64,000 nt of DNA from Aquila chrysaetos chrysaetos (taxonomy: Eukaryota > Chordata > Aves > Accipitriformes > Accipitridae): NCBI RefSeq assembly GCF_900496995.4, contig NC_044030.1, positions 76,362,017 to 76,426,016 on the forward strand, in the 5' to 3' direction. The notes beneath the pieces were generated by a model that saw only the letters and a list, made by a program, of their open reading frames with translations, was not told the DNA's origin and did not search any database. Positions 33,501-45,200 of the stretch are shown here, one piece after another; positions within the stretch are counted from its first letter, which is position 1; every line of letters starts with the position of its first letter. The position numbers were made by a program, and so were the translations under genes.

Positions 33501-35602
33501 TGGGTGAGCCAAGTGTGTCACCACCAGTCTAGCACCTGGGGTGTAAGGCACAGCATGATGCATGGCAAGTCCTTTCTTATGGGACATTCAGGAGCATCCG
33601 TGTGGATGCCCTGTAGCCTGGACTCTCACAAAGAAGGACCATCACAGGCATCATCTCGCCAGGCTCCTCGGAGGGAGGCTGATATCCTCCTCCCAGTGCC
33701 AACCAGAGACTGACTTCCTCCGCGGCAGGGGTGAAGCAGCATCCACGCTCCCTCCCCACCGCCTCCTGCCTGGAAACCTGCCTCCCCAGACTGCTTGTCT
33801 TATGGCCCTGGGCTCTGTGGGATTTCTGCTGTCCAAGGGGGAATAGGCCAGGCTAAGTGGGGGTTCCCAGATAGGAGGTTGTTGCATGAGATGGAGCCTT
33901 CCCTTTGCCCAGGGGTCAGCTGTGGTGCTGCTGTAGATCTGCTCAGCATCTTTCCCTTGGCTTGATCCTGGGCTGGAAACGCACGTGACTTTATCCACTT
34001 ATTTATAAAACAAAGGACAGCTGCTCTCTGGGCTCTGGGCACCATGCCATCCCCACCACTCTCACTGACTTACCAGGATGCAGTGCTCTCCTCCCTCTTT
34101 CTCTTCCACCTGCCCAGCCTTTCTGGGGAACAGCCTCATACCACGACAAGCCTTGGTCAGAGGCTGAAGGCTGGGGGAAGCCAGCAGACTCCCAGGGGCT
34201 TCTGCAGGGCCACACACTGAGGAAAGGGGTGAGCAGGGGCCCAGCCCAGACCTTGACTTTCCAGTTCCCCATGTGTGTGGGAAGCTGTTTTGTGGAGGCA
34301 CAGCGCTCTGCTGATGGCAACCGCACAGCCAGGACACAGACAGGCATCCTGGGATGGGTCAGGCGGGAGCTGTGCCAGCTCAGGGTCCCCCTGGCAGCAG
34401 CGATGCCTCCTCCAAGGCATCATAATACAGCGCCAGGCAGGACGATGGGGCTGTGCAGCCCCCAGAAGACCAGCTAACACCACCAGCTGTGCCACCTTCC
34501 CCCCAACCAGGCTCCATTTCACTGGGGAAACAGATGCTTGGCTTTTTCTTCCCTATTCATCTGGTTCCTTCCGGGCTCAGGATATTTTCAGCGCTTCTCT
34601 GTTCCCAGCTACCCTGGGTGGCATAGGCAGTTCCTCAGGATTTGCTTTCCTCTGGAAGCTGTACAGGCTGAGAACTGAAAGGGGGAAATGCCAAGCCCTT
34701 TATTGAAGACCCATGTACAGAAGGAGAGATTCATGACTCCACCAAACACGTGCACTCCGTCAGCTGCCTATGAGAGATAGCTGTGACGTGTGGGGCCAGC
34801 ACATGGGGTTGGGTGGAGCATTTGAACGACAGCAATGTAGAGAGGCTTGTGCAATGAAGGAGGTGCAGAGCAAATGGTTTGTCTAGGAGATAGACAGCTG
34901 CTCCACTCAGGCGGCGAGAGAGACCACAGGCACAATATGCCATCCCTGCCAGAGGGCAGATGAAGGGATGTGGGTATGAAACACAGGAGCAGAAAGAGCA
35001 GGTCAGAAGTATTGATCTTGGTGCAGAGAGCCTGCCTTGAAAGTGGCACCTTCAGGCAGCAGGGTTTGGGGAGAAGCTAGTCTGGTCTGAGGTGTTGCTC
35101 CAGATTTTACAGTTCCCACCTCCTGGGCTTAGCCAGGTTCCCTGTCCAAGAACCAGGGTGGGATGTGCTGAAGATGGCCCTGGGGATGGGAGCAGGAACA
35201 GCTGGACCAGATGTGGAACTACTCGGAGGTCAGAACTGGAAACCCCATTTCTGAGCACATCTTCCTCAAACCAAAAGGCAGCATCCCACACCCCTCCAGC
35301 CTTACTCCACCCTGCTCCCAGCTGCAAACTGCTTATGTCCAATTTTGTGTGCTAAAAATACCTTTCCGGGCAGTCAGCAAGTGTGCAGCCAGATGGGAGA
35401 GGGTTGCAGTCTGGGAGCAAAGGGAAGTGGGGGTATATTTGGGGTAGGTGTGGGCTGCAGAACAAGGCCAGACGGGCCCGGGAAGGCTGGGTGGGGGGCC
35501 ATGGGCTGGCTGTCACTGCAGAGGGACACGCGTCTAGGTGGCAGTGCCAGGGCAGACGGTCTTGCTTGGCTTGAGTCCGTGCTTCTGAGGAGAGGGGCAT
35601 GG

Positions 35603-35630
35603 CGGGGGGGGGGGGGGGGGGTGGGGGGGG
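35603..35630 (+). repeat. long G-run
   Basis: About 18 G, one T, then 8 G on the plus strand; a strong candidate G-quadruplex in a gene-free interval. Confidence 0.9.
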
Positions 35631-36769
35631 CACGCACAGATGGACTGAGAAAGGTGGGGAGATGCTCGCTGTGGAGAGCAGGCAGCAGGTCCTGCTCCCT
35701 CCCCTGCAAAGAGGTCGCTGCAGCGGTCAGAGCAGAGGGGAAGGAGGGAGGGTTACCCAGCACCCGGGGCCTGCCACAGCCCTGCCCAGCACCCCGGAGT
35801 GCCCTCCTGGGACCCCTGCACCCCTCACCTCTCTGCTTTCAGCCCACCTGTCCTGGGGGAGGCCAGGCCACGGGCAGACCTGGCAGCTCCGTAAGCCACC
35901 TCGGGAGCAGAGACGGCAGCTTTGGGTGGCCGGTGCCACAAGAGGGAGTCCCTGCCCTGGCTGCTGCCGCCAACTGGGTGACAGCAAAGATGTCCCAATG
36001 GCAACCCTCTCCCAAGCCAGCACAGCTCCCTGCAGACCTTCCAGATGTTTTGCTGGGCCTAAGGCAGGCTGTGATAACCCATCATGACCAGGCTGTCCTC
36101 CTGGAGGGATCCCTCCGCGCCCCAGCACTGTTGGGGCTCCCCTTACCCTCTTTCTGCCCATAGGTCTGGGATTCTGCCCATAGGTCTGGGATTCTCCCCC
36201 CAGCTCTGGGAGAGATGTGCTGTAGGGGACCGGGACATCTGGATTTTACTGTGACCTTGAGGAAGGGGATGAAGGGTTCCTAAGTGCAGGGTGGCACGGT
36301 GTCCTGGCCTTTGTCCGCCTGACAGCACTGCAAGATCCCTGCATAGAAGAAGGTTCAGGGCTGGTGGGGTCGGGCAGGTTGCTGGAGGGGTGAGGAAAAC
36401 CCCACAGCAGGGCTTGGGGCTGGGCTGTAGCCGGGATGCTGTGGGCATTTTCCAGCTCTCCCTGCCAGAAGTGCCTGTGGGCTCCGGCAGCGCAGGCTGC
36501 AGCCCTGACTGAGGCAGACACTGTGTCCTGGAGAGGAAGCAGCAGCGTGTGGGGGGCCAGACCCCCAGATCACACGGGGTCGTGTGCTGGTGCTGTGCAG
36601 GGAGCAGACCCCTGCCTGGCCAGCCCGGGGCTGGATCTGACTGGGTTACCCTCCCCAGGCCTGATCCTGACCCTGTGGGATGACATCCCAGACTGGCCTC
36701 AGCCCACCCCCATCACCATGGCTGTGTCTGATGATCTATAGGTATGCCCCACACCAGGCTCCCTCAACG

Positions 36770-37720
36770 ACAGGTATGGAGTAGGGATAGGGATAAGCCC
36801 CAGATATATTTCTGTTAATTGTGAGGTCTGACACAGGAATAGAATTTACTGTAGGGGAACGTGGTTGGATATAGTAGCACATACAGTGCTTTCTACAAAG
36901 CCGGATCCTCAGAAGCCACAGCTGCTTCTCCTTCCCTTGTGGCTTTATGGATGGTTTTGAGCCCTCAACGTTCTTCCCTATCAGAGGTAAAACTGATTGC
37001 AAATTGAAGGTGGTTTAGGTTTTTCTCTCTTCAGTCCGAAGGTCTGAGTCGTGTTAGTTCATTGACGATCGAACTGGACCTTCAGGAAACAGCCCATCAA
37101 TGATGCTTACAATGATCAAATCAGCAGCCTTGGGGCCCCAGCCCCATTGATAGGAAGGTATGTGACTGGCTGGCTTTATTAAGTGCAAAAGTGTACACAT
37201 CCACTGTATGCTACAGTAGGAAATCTGTATAAGAAAGCATCTAAGATGTGTTGAGATGGTTCTATGAGACTTAGTCCTGCTGCAAGGGCTACAGTGGTGT
37301 ACATAGAATATGCATAGCCTACATGTGATGTGTTCTTGGAAGTGCAGCAAGCGGTCTCATGAAGCTGAAGCTCATCACCTCCTGTTGATCATGCCATGCT
37401 GAGTTTGGATTCATGAGTTGCTGGGTGGCTTGACAGTCCCTTGGAAACCTTCTCTCATTTGAACTTTGCTATGTGGTTCCCAGTGAAGTAAGGCATCATC
37501 AGTTGAACTAGCAGCTCTAATGTTAGACTGTAAGAGTTAGGCATATGACTGAGTCTGCTGGCTTTCAGTATTTCATCAGCATTTTTCTAGTGCATGCTAT
37601 ATGCCAATACAACAAATCTCAAAAAATGGTAAATTTCTAAGGGGGAAGAGGCCAAACACAAATTGCTAGGCCACAGTGCATTTCAGCATAGGGGTAAAGA
37701 AAAGAAATACTCACATCAGC
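36770..37720. other. A/T-rich island of unknown origin
   Basis: Base composition shifts clearly from GC-rich to A/T-rich over about 1 kb and returns afterwards. I see no open frame, poly-A tail or terminal repeats that would name it. It directly precedes the leader-exon remnant at 37735-37985. Confidence 0.4.
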
Positions 37721-37734
37721 TGCAATAGGAAGCC

Positions 37735-37985
37735 TCTTGCACCACATGTGCATTTTTGAAGCTTGGCTGTTTTCTTTCACTGTTTTTGCTTCTTCCATAT
37801 AGCAAAGAGAGGCAGTGAGAGTGTCTACATCCAACGCTGGGATTTTATGAGGACATCACCAAGTGAGTGCTGGCTGTGGCCTTTCTCCTGGGTGCTTGCA
37901 CCTTTGCTGGCTGCACAGGAACAAAAAAAGCCTGGTTCCCAAAGGCCAGGGAACCGCCAACGAAACAGGAGGACGTGACTTAGTG
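37735..37985 (+). pseudogene. remnant of a receptor leader exon (third copy of the A/B family)
   Basis: The upstream part (GGAAGCCTCTTGCACCACAT, 37729-37750) matches the flanks of the leader exons of gene A (about 39148) and gene B (about 51529). The exon part near 37860-37975 still reads LWPFSWVLAPLLAAQEQKKPGS-like text parallel to the gene A signal peptide (LALAFLLVLAPLLLVWGQKD). The initiator region and the GT donor are not preserved. No further exons of this copy are recognisable before gene A. Confidence 0.55.
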
Positions 37986-39147
37986 CTGCTGCTCCTCCTG
38001 CTGCAAGCTTGCTAGAAACCCCATTAATCTCACAACAGCTGTATGTGAGACAGCTGGACTTGATATACTGATGTTCCTGAATGGATCTTAGGAGAGACCT
38101 AGCTTCCAGAAACCACTCAGTGCTGCTGCTCTACTGGGGTAAGGCAGATAGATACACCGCGCACTATCCTGCAGTGCTGAGGATGGTGGTTCCTGGGAAA
38201 GGATCTGCCATGGAGCTCTGGGCCAGCTGGTCCCAGCGGGTGGTGATGAGCACCCTGGGTGACAGCACCCGTTCCCAGCACACTGATTGTGTTGGACCAT
38301 AGAGGAATCACACTACTCTGTCCAGGGCAACAGAGAGAGGGAGGCCGTATAAACCACATAGTTGAAAGAGGAGCTGCCCAGGAGAGCTGCAACAGCACAG
38401 GGACTCATGGGAGCTTGAGGCCATGCAACAGTATGTGAGCTGGAAAGAGAAGAGCTCAGAGAAGAGCTTGGCAGTGGCGTCTTCAGGGACAGGAGACTGG
38501 GGCAGTGTGAATGAGCCAGCCTTGGAGTTATGGCCCAAAACGAGGAGTGCCTGGAGAATTCCCTCCCATACCCAAAGACCCTGCCTGGCCTAGCCAGGGA
38601 CCGGAATAGGTCTTCTCCATCCAGCTCCAGGAAGACCCCCTTACCCCCAGTACTGTGTGCACTGTCCAAGTCGAGGCACTTCACATCCTAGAAGGCACTG
38701 AGAAAGTGGAGCTCAGAGCAGGGTAGCAGGAAAGGTTTGGAGGAGAAGGGAAATGAGCCATATCTGGCTGGTTCAGGAGCTTGTCAGATCTGGAAGGTCT
38801 GTTGGTGGGGTTCAACAGCAAGATTGTTGCAGCTGGGTCAGTTCAAGGTCATAAGTAAAGAGTTTTTAAGGCAAAAGTGATGCATGATGAGAGTACCCTT
38901 GAGTGGGCATGTGAACCAGGGCTGTTTTCCTCAACATCCGCCCCTGGATCTGGAGGAAGAAAGGAGTGAGGCAGACCCGAGAAGGTTTTGGGGGTGTTTG
39001 TGGGAGCAGGGCTATGGGGTCCTGCGATGGCTGGCAAAAAGGGTGGACCAAGGCACCCAGGAGACCCCATTGAGCCTGGATCCGCTTACCTGCGGGCAGA
39101 TGGGCAAGGAGCAGCCCTGTGGCTAGTGGGACGCTCTCTTTCCAAAG
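37986..39147. other. interval between leader remnant and gene A
   Basis: I find no exon or named repeat that I can support in this stretch. Confidence 0.35.
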
Positions 39148-39284
39148 AGGAAGCTTCTTGCACTACATGTGATTTCCGTACATGGCTGTTTCATTTCTGT
39201 GTCTGCACAGCTCTGGTGCTGGGTTACACATATACCTTTCCTAAGTGGCTCAGACTGAGTTCTGCCTGGGGACTTCATGCCAGC

Positions 39285-42200
39285 ATGGCCATGCGAGGGC
39301 TGGCTCTGGCCTTTCTCCTGGTGCTTGCCCCTCTGCTGCTTGTGTGGGGACAGAAGGACGCTGGTCCCAAGAACCAGGCGGGGGCCAAGGAAGCAGGTAA
39401 GAGTGGGTTGCACCTCTCTTTTACAGAAAAGGCTTTGCTACTCTTCTACCTATATATTTGATACATGGCTTTACCTTGTTCAGCCCACAGCAGCTGTGTT
39501 GGGAAGGGCTGAGGCTAGTGTCTGCATCAGTCCTGAGACACTCGGGCATCCATTGGGATGCGGTGGGCCAAAGCTCTGTTTGGAGATGGAGGGCGGCGAA
39601 TGTCGGTGTGCTGGGAAAGCCTCCATGAGCGTGGGAGCTGCAGTGTCCCTCTGGCAAGTGGGTAGTGTCCCTGGGAGCAGGAGGTGGCTGATTCTTGTTG
39701 CATGGTGGACAGACGAAGCCAGGGCATTGAGAGCAGTGGTGGCCTTCCTGGGGCAATCCAGGCAGCATTCATATCGCAGGGGAAGGTGGTGGTGGTGTTC
39801 AGCAAAGACGGGGGGAGCTGTGAGGTGAATCCCTGTGTTAGCTGGGATGCCTGCTCTCTCCCGTAGTCCCTAGGGTTGGGGGACCTGTAGTTTGGTGGGA
39901 TTGTTCTTTAACAGCATTGTTCTGTTCTTTTCCATGCCAGGAGGGCTAGGGCTAGGGGCACCTCCTGGGTCTTTGCTGGGTTCTTCCTATGGAGAATGTG
40001 GGCTTTCCTACAGAGACTATGTGCTGTGCCCTGGGGTTGCCAGTAGCTGTTGAGGTCCCCATGTGGCACAGCAGGAGCGGCTGCTCTTTGCACCCGGGGC
40101 TTGCAGTCCTGAGGCATGAGTCATTCTCTTTGCAGGGAAATGGGAGCAGAAGTGGCTTGCCAAGTCATTGGATGGGTCATGAGTCATGTCACCCATCCCT
40201 GGTGGCTGGAGGGATGCTGCCCTTCCAGCAATGGGCACCCCTCAGCTATCCAGGGCAGGATGGAGCCTGTTCCCCTTGACTCAGCAGCAGCTCCTGCCTC
40301 TTCCTCCTGCTCCTCACAGCCCATCCCTGGGAAGCCCTGTCCATAGTCATGGCTCTCCCTCCTTGGCCTGAGGAGTACCAGCTGGAGGAGGGTGTGATGG
40401 GCTCAGTAAAGGCATTGGCTCTGAGTGACGAGGGGAGATTTCTTGGATCTCTGTCTGGAGAAGACGTGTGGGCACCAAATTGAGCTTCTGACCGTTATCC
40501 TCTGTTGTGCCACTGGCGTCTGTAGCATTGAAGGAGGCCGTTGGAGTCTGGATTATGGGTAGCCCACCAGAGCTATAGGCAGGGGCAGAGCTTGCCTCCA
40601 CCTGTACTGAGAGGAAAGCTCTGGTGCCAAGCCAAGGGCCTGCAAGGGCTTTTGCTGCAGTCAGTGCTCTTCAAGTGTTATCAAGGAATCATGCCTGCCA
40701 TAGATGTGTGCTTTTTTCACCTTCTCTTTGTGTCCTGTGTCATTGCTGTTCAGGAATAGCCATGAACATCTGAATGACCCACATGCATTTTCTAGACCAG
40801 ACCTAGACAACAAAGGCTTGCGTAACTCGCTGACAGTGCTTTTGGCCCAGTTTTGCTCACCTTCCTCTCCACACTGAGGTCTGCATGAGACAGCCTTGTG
40901 CTCCCATTGCCCCCCCTTGCTATGTCCCCTCTTGTGCCTTGGCCTTGCCAGCTGTTTCCTCACTGGCTCTTCTTGTCGACTTCTACTCCCTTAAGAGTGC
41001 AACCTGCTTGTCACTGTGTCCTCTTGCATTGCAGGTCATCGTCAGCCTCCTGACTGAGCCAGGCTGTGCTCTTACTGCATCCTCTGTCCTCCTTCTGTGT
41101 AAGGGTGTTTCTCCCTAGCCTTTCGGATTGTAGAGCATCTTAGGGACAGCCAGCCTTTGGGATCTGATTTCTGACAAGTACCAATAGGAAAGAAATGTTC
41201 CTTCCCACAGGTGGAAATCTGCTCTTTGAAGCGTGGTTCATTTTCCCGCAGCAGAGGGACGTCCTCCCTGCTAGCTGGTATCCTTGTTCAAATGTTTGGT
41301 GCTGGGCAGGTACCTTGGACTCTGCTGGGGTGGGAAGGATCCTGCATGTCACCTTGGGGCAGGAGTGTGAGGGCATGTGCGCTACTTCAGGGCGGTTTAA
41401 TGACGGGAGGGGGGAAGGTACATGCCAGTGATGCCTAACAGGGCTCAGATTGAGTGAAGGGTTTCAGGTCTGTCAAGGCTTTTGGCTGTCACAGTGAAGT
41501 GTGTGATCTGAGGGCACTGTGAGGGATCCAGCTGCGGGGGAAGAAGTTTCCTATCTGGACAACACACATGGTCTCAAAGGATGGGGCTGGTAGCCACTGT
41601 CCTTTGTGGTGGAGGGACAGGGTGCAGGGTTGAGATGATGACGTGAGAACCTGCTACCAGATAAGGGAAGTGTGGTGATGCCCCTGTTCCAGTGGAAGGG
41701 AGTGCAGCCCCATGAATGCTGGCTGGCATGTAGTGGGAAGTTGTAGAGATGCGTGTAGCTGAAGAGAGGTGTTTCATCCTAATTTAGGGGTGGCCACCTC
41801 CCACCCTGATGCCTCCTAATGGACTCAGTTTGCACTGGGTGAGCAAGCCTGGGTGACACATCTACCAGGGCAGGACAAGGCCGGCTTGTTTTGCGTTAAG
41901 TGCACAGAAAAGGCTGGGTGCATGGAGTGGGGTGAGAGCTTTGTAGTCACTGCTGTGAATGTAGATGTGAAGGTGTGAGGGTAGGCTGTTGGTGCTGGCA
42001 GCTGCCTTGTGGGGACAAGTCAGGAGGGTGAGCAATGGCAGCAGAAACTCACTGGGTCTGGTGCACTCCCACAGCCCCTGTCTCTGGGGAAGAGAGCGCA
42101 GGAGAGAGCAGCACCCGCTGGGCTGCTGGATCCTGCTGGCTGGGATCCCTCCGCAGCATGTGAGTGGGCAGCAGGTCCTGCAGGTAACCCTCCTGCACTG

Positions 42201-45200
42201 CACCTGAGGGTGCAAGGAGGGTTAATGCACCTGGGGTCCGGGGCCTCATCCTGGGAGGTGCTCACCTCTGCCAGCCCCCTGAAGTGAGGGGGACCAGCAC
42301 CCCTCTGGACGGGGCCTCCTCACCCCCGAGGATGCTGCCGGAGCCCAGTGATCCTCAGGGCTCTCGCTCCTGTCCGTTGCACACAGGGAGATGTAAAGCT
42401 CCCTCTGACTGGGACCCCAAGCTGCAGTTTACCCCAAACCAGAGCAGCCATGCCTTGAACAATTTGGTGCAGCTGAGCTCTGCTGGGGAGTATGCGCCAT
42501 CGGTCCCCCAGATCAGATGCATCTCCAGTGGGACCCAGATCTCGTGGAACGGGACTGCCACCGGCAAGGGTAAGCACAGCCCCGCATCACCCTGACCCTG
42601 GGGTCCTGAGCTGGTGGCAGACCCTCCGTGACATGGTCGTGCTTCAGCCCTACCTGGGTGACAGTCCCGGATCAGGAGACCTGGATGCCTCGGCTTTCCC
42701 CCTGTCCTGGCAGTGCCGGGGCACTTTTTCTCTCGGCACCATGCTGCTGTAAGCCCTGTGCCTTCAAACGGTGCCTGGGCATACGGCCGAGGTGGTGGGA
42801 GTGGAAGGACCTCTGTGTGAAGGCTAGGGAGGAGCCCAGTCCCTGGTCAGCCTTACCCAAATGGAGCCCGAGTGGGAAAGCCTACACCTCTGTAGGGATG
42901 GAAGGGACAGCTCTTGGGCTGGCCTGCTGCCACCCTTAACTCTGCTCTAGGCTGCAAGAGAGGGATTTGCAGTCGAAAGTGGCAACCAAAGGAGCTGGAC
43001 AGCGTCAAACTCAGGGCACTAGACCCCACAGCAGGCGCCTTCCCATCCTGCTTACACCCGCTCCTTCTCCTCTGTGCAGAGAGATGCCAGCAGCCCCAGT
43101 GGGACTTGAGGCTCCACTTTACCCCAGAGCAGAGGTTTTACAGGTTCAATGAAGAGGTGACACTGAGCTGCTTTATGGAGGACTCTCCTCCCCTTGCTGT
43201 GATCAGATGTGCAAATGGGACGTCTCCAGGTTGGAAGGATGCTTGGGAGGTGAAGGACATTCAGGGAACATGGCATGTGGTGGCAGAGAGCCTGACCTGC
43301 ACCACAGGTAAGTGGGAGAGCAGTAGGTCTCCCCTGCTACATGCGCTTCTCCCCAAGGAGGGACCCTGGACATCCTGCTGTATCTGTGAGACACCCTGGC
43401 CACAGCTCAGAGATGGGCCCCAGGTGGGAGCCGTCTCCAAGGTGGGGAGGGACAGAAGCCTTCAGTGTGGGGCAGGTTTTCTCACTGTCCCTGCGTCTCC
43501 TCCCAGTCTATTCCTGAGCTGCAGGTGGGAGGAGGCTGGATCCTGCCCCTCAATTCACCTCTCTCCCAGTGTCCTATATCACCACTTTGCCCAGGCACAA
43601 GCTCCTTTCCTGCACCTGGGGGCCCTTGGGTTTCCTCGTGGTGTTGAACGCTGACACCAGAGTCAGTCACGGCAAAGCTTTGGTCCCCCTCCTGCCTGAG
43701 CATCCCTTGTCCCCGAGAAGGACTCTCACACTTTCTGCCTGACAGGAAAGTGCCCAAAACCCCAGTGGGATGAAAGACTTTGGTTTCCATCAAATAAAAA
43801 AAATTACCAACTGAATGAAGAACTGACACTGACCTGCCCTGGAGATCTCAAGCCATCCTTCCCCAAGGTCAAATGTGCAAGGGAATTCCTGCAAGTGAGT
43901 TCTGGGAAACCAGTCTATGGAGATGCCTGGTGGGGCAGGAACAGCACAGGTGCCTGGATGCCCATTGCGAAGGCTGTAGAGTGCATTGGTAAGTGAGGCA
44001 GCAGCAGCTCTCCCGTGCCCCCTCTCTACCTTCACCCTCCATGGCCAGTCGTGACGTTGTCCAGCTGAGCTGCAGGCACGCCACAGTGCCTCCTTGGTGC
44101 TGTGTTGCCCCTGCAAACTGTTGAAGAGGACAGCCCAGCCAGGGGACAAGAAACAAGGTAGTGCCAGCCAGGCAAGCCAGCAGCTCCTGCAGTCTTTCCT
44201 GAGCACGCCAAGCGTGGGGTCCTGCAGATGGGTGCCAGGGCCTGGGGCCGGATCCGGGGCCGGCACCGAGGTGCCCACGGAGGTGCTCTGCTCCTTGCTG
44301 CGCCTGCAGATGCCACCCTGGAGCGCACAGCTCTGCTTGTCCCCCTCTGCCCGTGTAGGTGAGGGACCCTGGGGACATCTCCTGCAGCCCCAGGAGTTGG
44401 AGTGGATGCGATGGAAGGGAGCTCTGAGTGCCCGGGGCTGGGTCAGCCCCTGGCATCGGGGCTGGAGGCTGTGGGGGATGCACCAGGGGGAAGAGCAGTG
44501 CCCTCCCTCAGGTGATGGGGATGCGGGGCTGCCCTGGGCAGGGACAGACCTGTGCTGAGTGTGGGGCTGGCCGTGCACGGGCAGCCCGGTGCTCAGGGGA
44601 GGTGGGCAGGGAGGGACAATGTCGGAACCTCCCTGCTTGAGGCTGTGGGAGATGGCTCTGGGTGTCCACGGACACAGGGGTGGATGGGGGAGGTTCACGG
44701 ATGAGTGATCATTCACGCTTTGGGTACACAAGGAGAGCCCGCTCCAAACACACCTTGCCTACAGGTAACGTCCTGGCAGATGGACATGTCACCATCCCTC
44801 TGGATGCGTTTGGCTGGATGGATTACGGGGGATTTCTCTCCCACCACGCACCCCTGACCCACCTCATCACCTCCCACTCCAACTAACACCCACTTTCACC
44901 TCTGCCAGAAATGTGCCAAAGACCCTGGTGGGACCAAAGACTCCAGCTGGCACCAGACCAGGAGAATTACAAGAAAAACGAGGAAGTGAGGCTGAGCTGT
45001 CCCAAGGGTTTCCAGCCATCCTTCACCGAAATCAAATGTTCAGGCAAAGTTCAGCCCATCAGTTATGGGAATCCTGTGTACAGTGACCTATGGTTGGGAA
45101 GGGACATCACAGGCGTTTGGATCCGCATTCAGTCCAGTGTGGAGTGCATCGGTAAGAAAGGCATCAGGAGCTCTCCTGGCTGCCTGCTCTACCCCAAACT

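Larger units (their letters stand above)
27331..37730. other. 10-kb intergenic stretch without supported genes
   Basis: I find open frames but no conserved domain, splice-consistent exon chain or RNA gene. Contents: degenerate repeats at 27390-27670, C-runs at 27847-27872, a ZNF143-like site at 30504-30524, a G-run at 35603-35630, a 20-bp doubled unit at 36158-36197 (CCCATAGGTCTGGGATTCT), and an A/T-rich island at about 36770-37720. A minus-strand AATAAA near 34698-34703 is unassigned. In human the neighbours on this side of TESK1 are CIMIP2B and RUSC2; I do not recognise either here. Confidence 0.4.

Noticed and set aside
27331-37730. Possible CIMIP2B or RUSC2 exons upstream of TESK1
   Set aside because: No recognisable protein blocks were found in any frame.
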